Below are positions 11,301-21,133 of a stretch of DNA of 64,000 bases, one piece after another. A program made the position numbers and the translations under genes. Origin of the DNA: Stachybotrys elegans. Its lineage: Eukaryota; Ascomycota; Sordariomycetes; Hypocreales; Stachybotryaceae. The notes below the pieces were generated by a model. The model worked only from the letters and a program-made list of their open reading frames with translations, was not told the DNA's origin and searched no databases. Numbering within the stretch: the first letter of the stretch is position 1; the number at the start of each line of letters is the position of its first letter. The stretch is from positions 558,001 through 622,000 of the forward strand of contig JAGPNK010000003.1 of the NCBI GenBank assembly GCA_020746835.1. Reading direction: 5' to 3'.

Positions 11301-12881
11301 ATGTCGGAACTCGCTGCGCCGCCCGTCCTTTACACGCCCGACGAACAGGTCCTCGATGCCGTCCCCCTCTCCGACGTCAAGTCGACGCTGTCGGACGATG
11401 CGCTGCGCTCGACGTACGAGATAGACCGAACCGTCTCGGAGCTGCGGACTGGCGCATGGGCTCGCATCGGCTTGCAATTCGCAGACCACATGCTTGTCGA
11501 TGCGCCTCGAGTCGCCGAAGCCCTAGCATCCGACCTCGACTCTGCAAATACCGGCAAGAAGATCTACATCCTCGCCGACACCAGTTACAGCGCATGCTGT
11601 GTCGATGAGATAGCCGCCGAACATGCCAGCGCCGACGTGGTGGTGCACTATGGCAGGACATGTCTGAGTCCTACAAGTCGTTTGCCCGTTATATATGTCT
11701 ACACTAGCCATGAGCTCGACCTCCCGGCTGCCATCAAGGAGTTCAAGGGGGCGTTTCCCGATAGGGATGCCCACGTCGTGGTCATGGCCGACGTTACTTA
11801 TCAGACCCAGGTCGAGGTGCTTGTCAAAGCACTCAATGACGACGGCTACCGAGATGTTGTTGCGACGGAGGTGGTGAGGGATCCGGCAGCCACGATACCC
11901 AACCGTCGCATAGTCGGAGCGACGATCGACGAGGATGTTCTCCGATGCTATTCTCTATTCCACATATCCGACCCTCCTGTCTCCCTCCTCCTCGCTCTCC
12001 AGTCGCGGTTCACTTCTCTCCAAGTTCTCTCGACACCGTCCCCGTCATCCATGAGCCTCGACAACCCGACTCTTCGTACAGCTGGCCTGCTACGAAGGCG
12101 ATACGCCAAGGTTCTCTCCCTGGCCGCCGCTGGTGTCATTGGAATCCTAGTCAACACGCTATCCGTCTCCAACTACCTTTCCTCCATCGATTTGCTGCGC
12201 AAGAAGATTGCTGCTGCCGGCAAGAAAAGCTACACAGTAGTGGTAGGAAAGCTAAACCCGGCCAAGCTGGCCAACTTTGCCGAGATCGAAGGGTGGGTGG
12301 TGGTTGGGTGCTGGGAGAGTGGTCTGGTGGAGGACGACACTGCGTACTGGAGGCCTGTAGTCACGCCGTTTGAGCTGGAAGTGGCCATGATGAGCGAGGA
12401 TGAGCGGATATGGGGACTGGAGTGGTGGGGAGGCATCGAGAAGCTAAAGCAGGGGGCCGAAGATTCAGACAAGCAAGGTCCCGAGAGTTCAGAGAAAGAT
12501 ACAAAACAAGAGGCTGGAACACCTGATGGCGACGATGGTGTTGATGGAGAAGAGTCACTACCGCCCCAGTTTGACCTACGGACGGGCAAGCTCATAAGCC
12601 ACAGCCGGCCCATGCAGCTCCCCGTACGAGGCGCCAACACCGAGACGCAGTCAAACGGTGGAGTAGCATCCACAACCGGGGCGGTGATCAAGCGAGCGGT
12701 GGGAGAGCTGGCAAGCATCAATGGCGTGGCCAGCCCGGGCGCGGAATTCCTACGGTCGAACCGTACTTGGCAGGGCTTGGGAAGTGACTTTGACAATGAA
12801 GCAAGCACCGTCGTGGAGGAGGGACGAGGCGGTATTGCGAGAGGCTATACAGTTGGGCAGCAGGAGGCACAGCGGCATTAA
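11301..12881 (+). CDS. dph2: Diphthamide biosynthesis protein 2
   Basis: This single-exon gene encodes 526 residues. Dph2 works with Dph1 in the first step of diphthamide formation, transferring a 3-amino-3-carboxypropyl group from SAM to a histidine of elongation factor 2 in the cytosol. Cys99 and Cys100 (SACCVDE) and Cys121 (GRTCLSP) match the three N-terminal cysteines of yeast Dph2 (106, 107, 128); a later Cys in VVGCWESGL matches the C-terminal one. GRIGLQFAD-type and YWRPVVTPFE segments are also family-typical. The ATG at 11301 is preferred over in-frame 11184, because the preceding 39 residues look like untranslated leader. The C-terminal 100 residues are low-complexity and acidic. Confidence 0.93.
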   Translation: MSELAAPPVLYTPDEQVLDAVPLSDVKSTLSDDALRSTYEIDRTVSELRTGAWARIGLQFADHMLVDAPRVAEALASDLDSANTGKKIYILADTSYSACCVDEIAAEHASADVVVHYGRTCLSPTSRLPVIYVYTSHELDLPAAIKEFKGAFPDRDAHVVVMADVTYQTQVEVLVKALNDDGYRDVVATEVVRDPAATIPNRRIVGATIDEDVLRCYSLFHISDPPVSLLLALQSRFTSLQVLSTPSPSSMSLDNPTLRTAGLLRRRYAKVLSLAAAGVIGILVNTLSVSNYLSSIDLLRKKIAAAGKKSYTVVVGKLNPAKLANFAEIEGWVVVGCWESGLVEDDTAYWRPVVTPFELEVAMMSEDERIWGLEWWGGIEKLKQGAEDSDKQGPESSEKDTKQEAGTPDGDDGVDGEESLPPQFDLRTGKLISHSRPMQLPVRGANTETQSNGGVASTTGAVIKRAVGELASINGVASPGAEFLRSNRTWQGLGSDFDNEASTVVEEGRGGIARGYTVGQQEAQRH

Positions 12882-13207
12882 CATGAGAAAATGATACCCG
12901 GCGTGGAGCAGATTCATGATTCTACTAAGAGCTTAAGGCCGTTGACTGTGGCGACACATTGTTGCAGGGTGGTAACAGCTGGCCGGCACCTGCGTGTTTG
13001 TGTGAAGAGAATCCACCAAGGAAGGTGCGAGGGAAGGCGGCACCCGTGTGATGGAAAGCCCTACACAAACACACCTGTGTCGGATCTTGTTTGTCTTGGT
13101 ACTTATCTTCTTTCACAACCCACCAATCGACCAACTACATCCACCTCCAGAGGCCGAGGCAAATCAAGGCACAAGTTACCTACTGACGACCCTCTCACTA
13201 CGTCGCT
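12882..13207. other. Intergenic spacer
   Basis: This is a short spacer between two co-directional genes. I see no coding sequence, repeat or distinct promoter motif. Confidence 0.5.
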
Positions 13208-14410
13208 ATGGACCAAACACCCGAACGGCCGCGCGCATCGAGACCTCAGCCGCTCATCGTCATATCACCAAGTCCGCAGAAGAAGACGCCGATCAAAATT
13301 GAGCGAGATGGGGACGATTGGAAAATTCTTGCAGATATACCAGAGTTCCGCGGGCAGCACAATGTTCCCGACACGTTCAACGAGCTCACACGAATTGATC
13401 TTGCAGGGCCGGCCCTCTCACCCGTGTTCAGCATGTTCATGCTCAGCCTTGGCACTATTGAATGCGACGGGAGGGGTACGCGAAGACCAGCAGTGAGAAT
13501 CACTGCTACCAAAGCCATCACACGCGCCGAGGTGATGGATCTCGCTCGGGATGTTTTGGGCAAGATGCTGAAGCTTGACCATGACCAGGCTTCATTGGAG
13601 GCTGAGGTAGATGCAATATTCACTAAGCCTCGACTGCATGTGTTGCCCGCTGAAGCCAGAGATAAGCTATACTTCTGGGCTGCACAGCACAACAAACCAG
13701 AGCTGATGAGCGAGCTGCGTCTTGTATGCGGCATCAAAGAGACGTCCACGGAAACCATCAACTTGGTACAGCCCTTCCATCCGGGGAATACAGGCAACCC
13801 TATCCTCGACCTTGCGGAGGGTCTAAAAGGAGTTGCAACGGCCGTCGAGAAGGACGTTGGGGAGGTTATCATGGCTGAACAAAGTCGCCTGGCGGCTTGG
13901 GCGGTCTGGTGCCAGCTCGGAAATGCAAAGACGGCTGTCAGTCTGCCCACGGACGGAATTCGATCCCGTTTGCAAGCTTCTGCACTCGGAACGCAGAGCA
14001 GTTCGAGCGCGGATAGCTCTGGGACAGTCATAGTAAAGTCAGACGAGGTTCCAGGGCTCCACGCACCCCGGCCCAGGTCATGTGTTGGGCCGGGTATCAT
14101 CCAAGCACTACAGAATGCATCGAGCGATGAGCCGAAAACCGTCAAGGACGACAAGATGATTGAGGACGCATGGAAGAAGATGGCCATGGCTGTGCACTAC
14201 GTTGACGGCACAAAAGCAGCGCAATACGGTCTCCAGCACACGTTTAAGACGCTGGCTCTGAACGTCACGGGAAGGAGGGGTTATGAGGAGTTGATGGCGT
14301 CGATTGGGGGAGAGAACGGGAGCAAGACCAGAAAGGAATGGGATACTGTCAAGGAGATATGGCACAATAACTTGCGGTTTGAGTTTGACGAGTTGCTGGT
14401 GGATATCTAA
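13208..14410 (+). CDS. Hypothetical protein, 400 residues
   Basis: The single-exon protein has no domain I recognise. It starts with a basic, proline-rich stretch (about 1-35), followed by a predicted globular region (about 40-230) with mixed helices and strands. A Ser/Thr-rich linker lies near 255-280, and a helical C-terminal region (about 290-400) is rich in Lys and Glu. There is no signal peptide and no membrane segment, so it is probably cytosolic or nuclear. Codon use resembles the adjacent housekeeping genes, which supports a real gene. The start is the first ATG of the frame. Confidence 0.72.
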   Translation: MDQTPERPRASRPQPLIVISPSPQKKTPIKIERDGDDWKILADIPEFRGQHNVPDTFNELTRIDLAGPALSPVFSMFMLSLGTIECDGRGTRRPAVRITATKAITRAEVMDLARDVLGKMLKLDHDQASLEAEVDAIFTKPRLHVLPAEARDKLYFWAAQHNKPELMSELRLVCGIKETSTETINLVQPFHPGNTGNPILDLAEGLKGVATAVEKDVGEVIMAEQSRLAAWAVWCQLGNAKTAVSLPTDGIRSRLQASALGTQSSSSADSSGTVIVKSDEVPGLHAPRPRSCVGPGIIQALQNASSDEPKTVKDDKMIEDAWKKMAMAVHYVDGTKAAQYGLQHTFKTLALNVTGRRGYEELMASIGGENGSKTRKEWDTVKEIWHNNLRFEFDELLVDI

Positions 14411-14657
14411 TACGATGCTGGCCGACATTCAATGAGGTTGAAGAGTGAGATTGAAGGAGAGAGGCGTGGGATTTGATATGTATTGTCATGAGTAACGCCG
14501 GGAGAAATAAATACATGGTTTCAAGCCCAACTCGCGAGCTTGATGGACGAAGCAGAAGCAGAAGCAGAAACAGCAACAGCTTGTTCCGTGGCCTTTCCCT
14601 ACTCCAATTTTGAAAGCAAACATGATCATCATACAGGTTCGTATCGGGCGGCAAGAG

Positions 14658-15300
14658 TTAGACGTAGACGCGGCGGTGGGAGTGGGTGCTGTGTCGCGAG
14701 CCCGAGTGGCTGCGGCGGTGGGTGTGACGAGACTGGTGGTGGTAGGCCCTGCGGTCCTCGTGGGCGCTCATGCGGTCGCCGTGGTTGAAGGCGACGAGGG
14801 CCGTCCAGGCGAAGAAGACGCAGTTCATGATGCCAAAGGCGAAGCAGGCCTTGAGCATGGCGCAGGAGCGGTTGTGGACGAGGGTGTAGCCGGGGCCGGA
14901 GACGGTATAAGGGCCGAGGGTGGCATCCCAGCTGCCGTCACGCTCCCAGGAGGTGCAGTCGGCGTCGGCGATGCCGCGGAGGTAGTAGACGGCGGCGATG
15001 AAGGCGCCGACAAAGGCGAGGTCGATGATGGAGATGAAGCGGGCGTTGGCGGAGCTACGGTGGTAGCTGAAGAGGGTGAAGATGGCCCAGGCGAGGGCGA
15101 GGACGGAGACGATGAAGAGGATGAGGATGGAGGTTGGGGTGAGGGCGTTGCGGTCGTTGTACCAGTCGACAAACCAGGCGAGCATGCCCATGGTCGGGAT
15201 CTGAAATGTCAGTCAAGTTTGATGGACGGCGAAGAGATTAATTTACCAGAGTGAGGATTTGCGCCAGGCGCGTCGTGACGAAGGCCAATGCGAAGAACAT
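14658..15300 (-). CDS. MARVEL-type four-helix membrane protein
   Basis: Proposed CDS is complement(join(14658..15200, 15247..15300)), 198 residues. The first exon, only 18 codons, supplies most of helix 1 (FFALAFVTTRLAQILTL) and is joined through a 46-bp intron (GTAAAT donor, CAG acceptor) to IPTMGMLAWF. Helices 2-4 are near ILILFIVSVLALAWAIF, FISIIDLAFVGAFIAAV and FGIMNCVFFAWTALVAF. The loop between helices 3 and 4 has Cys and Trp residues as in other fungal MARVEL proteins, and the tail is rich in His, Arg and Ser. Such proteins sit in plasma-membrane or vesicle subdomains; the exact role here is unknown. A related gene lies at 22.7-23.2 kb. Confidence 0.82.
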
Positions 15301-15917
15301 GGTGGGCGACGACGGTGTGAGATGCGGGATGCGAAAAAAGAGGGAGCGAGGGAGCGAGGAAATAAAGATATATGTATGTGACAAACGACGGGGGGGCGTG
15401 CGGAAGTGAGAAAAAGAGAGGATGACGGAGAGGAGGAGGGTGGAGGGGCAGGTTTTGTATTCCAAGGTTTTGGAGGACGAGCAAGGAAATATGCGTGGCT
15501 GGGCAGAGAGAGAGCGGTAGGGAGGGGTCCAGATCTCACGAAGCTGCAGCAGGGGTCTGTTCGTTTAGGCGCATAATCAATCGTTTGTATTTTTTTTTCT
15601 TCCTCTCTTGTAAAATTTGATGTTGGATGTAATTACTGTTCTGTTTGTTGACAGGCAACGCAAGTGAAGAAATCGTCGACGCATTGACGGCTGCTGTTTG
15701 TTTACTTTGGCCATGACTCGCGAGAACTGGGATGGACCTAGTTGCGGGAAATGACGTCGATTCTACCTATGATAATAATACACCAAACAGTTGAAAAGGA
15801 AAGAAAGAAAGAAAGGGAATCAGTGCTTTGCGATGGAGGAGGGTGTGGGAAACAGGTTTTGGAGCTTGGGGGTGAGGGCATGGCCAACGTCAGCTCCTTT
15901 TTTCCTGGATGGGAAGA

Positions 15918-15960
15918 CGACGAGAGAGATACGTAGAGCCGACGAGAGAGATACGTAGAG
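15918..15960. repeat. Tandem duplication, 22-bp period
   Basis: The unit CGACGAGAGAGATACGTAGA plus G occurs twice, at 15918-15938 and 15940-15960, with no mismatch. It lies about 0.6 kb upstream of the MARVEL gene start. Confidence 0.85.
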
Positions 15961-16234
15961 TGCATGCAGGAGAATGACGTGGGCATCGGAAGCGAGCGAG
16001 AGAGAGCAGGGGTGTGTGTGCGTGGTTGTTTGTTGGTGATGAGATGGCGTGGTGGAGGGAGGGGCTGGCTGGTGGCCGACAGGGGTGTCAGCTTGGTGGC
16101 TGGTGACAAGAATATTGAGCAGGGGTGCCTAGAAAACGGGGTAATGGGATAAGATGGGAATGGATGGGAATGGAGGGTGTTGGTTGCTCGACGAGATGTG
16201 GTTCATGCATGCGTGGCATGGCCATGTTTTATAT

Positions 16235-16312
16235 ACCACACGGTGATCTGATCGAGATATAGTATAACCACTCTTAATCTGACAGAGTTGTAATAACCAC
16301 CGTTGATCTGAT
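16235..16312. repeat. Three imperfect copies of an ACCAC-N-GATCTGAT motif, about 30-bp spacing
   Basis: Copies are ACCACACGGTGATCTGAT at 16235, AACCACTCTTAATCTGA at 16266 and AACCACCGTTGATCTGAT at 16295. The even spacing of about 30 bp could be a degraded tandem repeat or a cluster of protein-binding sites. Confidence 0.6.
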
Positions 16313-16478
16313 TCCGTTGATATAGGTCAAGTAAACATAGACACGCCAAAGACGAACCACATACAAGAATCCATCTCACATTTAAGTATACAGAACATTA
16401 CTTTTATTTCTTCTTCCCTCCTCCACATTACCATAGATAATCATAATACACACACATATCCCCCCGGTAGATGAAGCC

Positions 16479-19400
16479 TCATAAATCCGTATCCTCGTCA
16501 AAGTCGCGAATCACCGGCCCCCCTTGCTCCAGCCTCTCCCGTGTCTTGCGCTGCGCCGCCGCCGCCGCCCGGGACCGGTGGCTGCTCGAGCTCGCCGCGT
16601 AGCCCCGGGCCGACGCCGGGGGTGAACGCATGCTCGAGCTCGCCGTGTCCGACTCGGACATGAGCCCCGGCGTCGAGGAGCTGGCGTACGACCGCACCGA
16701 CCGCGACGTAGTCGTCGTCGTCGTCGCCGTGGCCACGCTGCTGGTGTTGTGGTTGTTGCTCCATCCCCTCCTCCCTCCTCCTCCTCCGCCGTTACCTCCG
16801 CTGCCTCGCCCTCCCCCCGGCGCAGGGCTCGTGCTCCGCGATCCGCTCGACGACTCGGCGCTGCTGCTCGGCCCGTTGCCCCCCCACGTCTTGGGCACCG
16901 TCCAGCAGTGCGACAGCTCATGGCACGCTTCGTCCGGCGAGCCTCCCACCGCCAACGACGACGACGACGATCCGCCGCCGCCGCCTTTCCACGGCGGGAT
17001 CCTTGTCCCGCGCAGCCGCGGGCTGATGTGGTAGTTGACGCCGTCGCGGTACCGCAGCCCCGGCGCGTCCACCGACACGGACCCCAGCGTCTGCAGGATC
17101 CCGTAGATGAGCACCCACCGGCCCAGCCGCGCCATGGCCGGGTCGACCTCGCCCACCTTGTCCGTCTTCTCAAACTTGACAAACGCGTCAATCAGGTCGC
17201 TCTGCGTGAAGTCGCTCCCCAGGATGTAGATGTTGGTGCTCTCCGTGTACGCGAGGTGCACCCGCCTCTCCATGGCCGCGGACCGGTTCCCCGACGCAGC
17301 ACCGTGGCCCGCCGCCGCCGCCGCCGCCGCTGCCGCCCCCTTGCTCTCCTTCCTGCTGCCTCCAAACAGCCCGGCCGACGGCGGCGGCGACAGCATCGGC
17401 GCAATCGACTCGGGCACCAGCGGGTACGGGTGCGGTATGTGCGGGAAGCGCAGCTTGTTGTCAAACTCGATGAGCATGTCCGTCAGCGGCAAGTCGCCCA
17501 CGTCGGCCTCAAAGGTGCGGCTGCCGCTCGCCGACGCCATCATCCACTTGCGCCCGGATCGCGCCTCGGACACGTCCCACGCCACGTCGCGGTTCACCAG
17601 GTAGTCGTACAGCGCCCCAAAGTCGCGCTGCAGGTTCGTCGCCACCGTGCGCGACAGCCACATGTCCTCGCCCGACCCGTCGCTGCGCTTACCTACGCCC
17701 CCCATCGGCGGCGGCGACGATGGCGATGGCACCGCCGGCGGCGAGGAAGGCGACGAGGCCGACTCCCTGGATGGCGGCGCGGGCGGCCACACGCCGTAGA
17801 TGCGCGTGTAGTGCGTGATGAGCATCCTCCGTAGACGGTCCGAGGCGCCCCAGGCCGGGCTCGCCAGGCTCGACCACATGTCGTTGTAGGAAAAGTCCAT
17901 GAGCCGCTCCTCGGCGGCCTGGACGCGCAGCTGCGTCTCCAGGCACGCCCTCTCGAGCAGCGCCCGCGTGATGGGCGTCAGGTGCTTGAAGTCGGCGCAC
18001 CGCTCCAGGTCGGTGTACATGCCGGCGCAGTGGACAAAGCTCTCGCGCCAGCCCTCGTCCCAGCGCACCTCGGGGCTCTCGCTCCACGCCAGCAGCGACA
18101 CGGCCGTCTCCGGGTCGCCGCGCACGTCGTCGATGCCGCGCGCCGTCAGGTAGTTGAGCATCTGGCCGACGTTGTCGCTGTCGGCCGGCATGTAGCTGCT
18201 GAGCCGGGTGAGCAGGTCCGTCAGCGCCTGGTGCAGCGACAGGCCGACGAGCGACGAGTGGTACAGCAGGGCGAAGACGTTGCGCGTCGTCAGCTGGTGC
18301 CGCAGCTGCTCCGTCCGCGTCAGCGTCGTCGACGTCGGGAAGTACATCTCGTACGAGATCTGGCCGTCGACCTCGCCCAGCAGGCTGGCGTCCTCGGAGA
18401 CGGGCGGCGTGGGCTGGCCGGTGCGCCCGAGGTTCTGTCCCAGGTGCGAGTGCGAGCCCACGACGCCGGGCCGCATGTCCTGCACCATGGGCGGTGCGCC
18501 GGCAGGCGAGGGCGGCATGTTGCCGCCAGAGTGGCGGGAGTTGTTGTGGTGGTGGAGGTGAGGAGGGTGGAAGTCTTCTTCGTTGAAGCCCTCGCGGAGG
18601 AGGGTGATGAGGTAGCGGCTCTCGGTGGCCTCGATGATGTGCGAGGACAGGCGGAAGCTCGGGGGCGGCCGAGGCGACTGGCCCTTGCGGCAGAGGAAGA
18701 CGAGGACATCGCCGTTCGGATCCCACAGCTCGGGATCCTTGCGCAGCTTGTTCCACCGCGCGACGGGTCGCCCCGCGCCAATCCACCGCTTGATGGGCGG
18801 CTGGGGGATGGGCGGGAGCTTAGTGTTGGGCGGCGGCATCATCTTGCTGGGCTCCCAGATATCGGGCAGGCTGGCGGGATCCCAGATGTTTTCGGGGGGC
18901 GGGCTGCCGTGGTAGGGCGGGTACTGCGGCGACATGATGGGCATCTGCGTGGGCGTGGGCATGGGCATGGACATGGGCATCTGGTGGTGGTGGTGGTGAT
19001 GCATCGACTGCTGATGTTGCTGCTGCTGCTGCATCGGCATCTGCATGTGCATCGGCATCTGCGGTTGGGGAGGCGCAGGGAGAGGATACTGCGGCCACTG
19101 TTGGTGCATGTTGTTGCCTTGGACGACGGGGCTGGGGACGGCCTCGTCGTAGCCAACGTCGACCTCCTGGGCAAAGTGAAAGGGACGGACGGTGGCCTGG
19201 CTGGGGGGTCGCTCGATGCTGGGCCGGCGGGCGTCGTCCTTGTCCTTCTTGCGGAAGGTGAATGTCTTTGCGATGCCCTTGCGCACGTCCTCGCTGCGCT
19301 TGTCGAGCATGCTCCTCAGGCCGCTCTTCTCGATGCCGCTAATGTCCTCGGTCTTGAGGGTAGGTCGGCGGGGCCTGGCGTAGCCGAACTCGTCGGAGCC

Positions 19401-19820
19401 GCCGCTGAGATGCTGGGCCGAGGGAGAGGGGCCAGGGCCGCCGGGCGCGTAGGCATAAGGGTCCCGGCGGGCGTCACCGCCGGAGCCGCCGCTGCCGGAG
19501 CTCTGGACGCTGGGCGAGGGACCGGGCCCGTGCTGGGGGTAGTGCTGGTGCTGGTGCTGGGCCTGGTGATGCTGCTGCTGCTGCTGCATCTGCTGCATCT
19601 GCATAGGGTCGGAGAACTTGAGGAAGCGGGCATTGGTGGTGGCGATGCCGGTGCCGAGGGGGCCGGCAGGCATGGGGAAGTCGGGGACGGGGACGGGGAG
19701 GCCATGGTCGTCGTAGTCGCTGATGTTGGAGGCGCTCGACTTAGAGCGAGTCGTGGTGCCGCGCTTTTCATTCTTGGGCTCGGTGATCTTTTTGCGCACG
19801 TGCGCGCTTCGCCCGGACAT
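16479..19820 (-). CDS. Large conserved-type hypothetical protein, 1,113 residues
   Basis: This uninterrupted frame is on the minus strand. Residues 1-350 are disordered: Ser-rich start, then Gln/His and Met/Pro runs (about 75-110 and 230-320). The middle (about 350-860) looks folded, with PIKRWIGAGRPVARWNKLRKDPELWDPNGDVLVFL near its start, a helical region with ARNVFALLYHSSLVG, and DFGALYDYLVNRDVAWDVSE. The C-terminus is again low-complexity (Gly, Ser, Thr). I recognise the overall pattern of an uncharacterised family found across filamentous ascomycetes, possibly one of the numbered DUFs, but cannot assign it firmly. There is no signal peptide or membrane segment. High GC produces long antisense open frames here; these are shadows. 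Confidence 0.8.
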   Translation of the reverse strand: MSGRSAHVRKKITEPKNEKRGTTTRSKSSASNISDYDDHGLPVPVPDFPMPAGPLGTGIATTNARFLKFSDPMQMQQMQQQQQHHQAQHQHQHYPQHGPGPSPSVQSSGSGGSGGDARRDPYAYAPGGPGPSPSAQHLSGGSDEFGYARPRRPTLKTEDISGIEKSGLRSMLDKRSEDVRKGIAKTFTFRKKDKDDARRPSIERPPSQATVRPFHFAQEVDVGYDEAVPSPVVQGNNMHQQWPQYPLPAPPQPQMPMHMQMPMQQQQQHQQSMHHHHHHQMPMSMPMPTPTQMPIMSPQYPPYHGSPPPENIWDPASLPDIWEPSKMMPPPNTKLPPIPQPPIKRWIGAGRPVARWNKLRKDPELWDPNGDVLVFLCRKGQSPRPPPSFRLSSHIIEATESRYLITLLREGFNEEDFHPPHLHHHNNSRHSGGNMPPSPAGAPPMVQDMRPGVVGSHSHLGQNLGRTGQPTPPVSEDASLLGEVDGQISYEMYFPTSTTLTRTEQLRHQLTTRNVFALLYHSSLVGLSLHQALTDLLTRLSSYMPADSDNVGQMLNYLTARGIDDVRGDPETAVSLLAWSESPEVRWDEGWRESFVHCAGMYTDLERCADFKHLTPITRALLERACLETQLRVQAAEERLMDFSYNDMWSSLASPAWGASDRLRRMLITHYTRIYGVWPPAPPSRESASSPSSPPAVPSPSSPPPMGGVGKRSDGSGEDMWLSRTVATNLQRDFGALYDYLVNRDVAWDVSEARSGRKWMMASASGSRTFEADVGDLPLTDMLIEFDNKLRFPHIPHPYPLVPESIAPMLSPPPSAGLFGGSRKESKGAAAAAAAAAGHGAASGNRSAAMERRVHLAYTESTNIYILGSDFTQSDLIDAFVKFEKTDKVGEVDPAMARLGRWVLIYGILQTLGSVSVDAPGLRYRDGVNYHISPRLRGTRIPPWKGGGGGSSSSSLAVGGSPDEACHELSHCWTVPKTWGGNGPSSSAESSSGSRSTSPAPGGGRGSGGNGGGGGGRRGWSNNHNTSSVATATTTTTTSRSVRSYASSSTPGLMSESDTASSSMRSPPASARGYAASSSSHRSRAAAAAQRKTRERLEQGGPVIRDFDEDTDL

Positions 19821-21098
19821 GGCGGGCTATCTTATGGTTGATGGAGGTGAGGGTATATGATGTATTAGACAAGGTATGTAGGAGCTTCCTCCACCACCGC
19901 CTCCTCCTCCTTGGTCTGTGTGCCGCGTCGGTGAGTAGCACAAGGGAAGCCAACGGACGGCATGCGTATACGTGTGCGTGTGCGTGTGTGCGTACGGTTG
20001 AGTGTAAGCCGGCGGAGCAAGGCGTGGCGAGGAGAGGCGCCTCAGGGGAATAAATAACGGAGGCGAAACAGGTGCCAAGTGGGTAGGTAGGTAGGTGAGG
20101 CTGTCGCAGCGGCGCCTTGTGAACCAGATAAAATAAAATAAAATAAAAAGAAGAGGAAAAAAGTGCCGGTGTGAGACAGGGTCTCTCGTGCCCAAGGGAC
20201 AATCAAAGGAAAAACCAAGAGAGATAGTTGAGCGAGCCGTGAGAAGAGAAAAGGCAGGACGTGAGAATCGGAAAATGGAAATGTATGTACGGATGGATGC
20301 TGGGGCTAGACGAGTTAAGAAGGCGGCGGGGAGAGCAGAAGAAGGCAATGGTTGCCGGGATAGAGATAAGCACATCTTGGCTCCCGCAGAATAAGCTGCA
20401 TCTGGTGCGTCTCGTCGCCTCAGCTGCCGCCCAACCTACCTGCATGCCTACATGTCTACATGCCTACAACTAGGGATAATTAGTGAATGGATGCGAGGGC
20501 ACTTCTGGGCCAAGGACCCGAGGCATCGGGCCCGCTGGAGCCGCCGGCATCCTGGAACCAAACCTTTGCTTAATAGCATGGGAGCTTATACATGCTGTGC
20601 TGGGCGGGTTTGCTCCATTTTCGTTGGGGTTTATTGGCCTGTTGCTTGTTCATGCCTTGGTCAGCTCAGCTCAGCTCTATCTATATCTACACACATACTT
20701 GAGACAAATAAATAATAAATAAATAAGGAAGACGCCGACAAGACACCAGACCACCATGGTGGGCACTTCATCAATCCTCCGGGTACACGAGATTGCCCTC
20801 TCAACCACAGCCAACGAGCCTCGACCAACAGACAGGGGCCAATGCAGGCAAGTGATTCGCCCTACGAACCCCCCTGGGAAGCGGGGGTAAAAAAAAATTC
20901 AAACTAGATTGACTGACTGATTGATTGATTGACGTTGCGCCCGCTGGCCTCGATCCATTCCCATCCGTCACAGGCCTCGAACGAGCATCAGAATGAGGGG
21001 AAGCCTTGCTCTCGACCAAACAGCGTGCGCAAAACAATTCCAGGCCCGTGATTTGCTGCCCGCCCCCCCTGCCTGCTCACACCAAGCATTCCACACCA

Positions 21099-21133
<35 letters not shown>

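Larger units (their letters stand above)
15301..16478. other. Intergenic region with short repeats
   Basis: This holds the promoter of the MARVEL gene and the 3' end of the large unknown gene; both are on the minus strand. It contains a 22-bp tandem duplication and a threefold imperfect repeat, both listed separately. No gene is seen. Confidence 0.5.

Noticed and set aside
14610..15254. 214-codon frame on the + strand
   Set aside because: It is antisense to the MARVEL gene and is Gly/Ala/Val/Glu-rich shadow text.
17982..19841. Open frame of 619 codons on the + strand
   Set aside because: It is antisense to the 1,113-residue gene and consists of Arg/Val/Gly-rich text typical of shadows in high-GC DNA.
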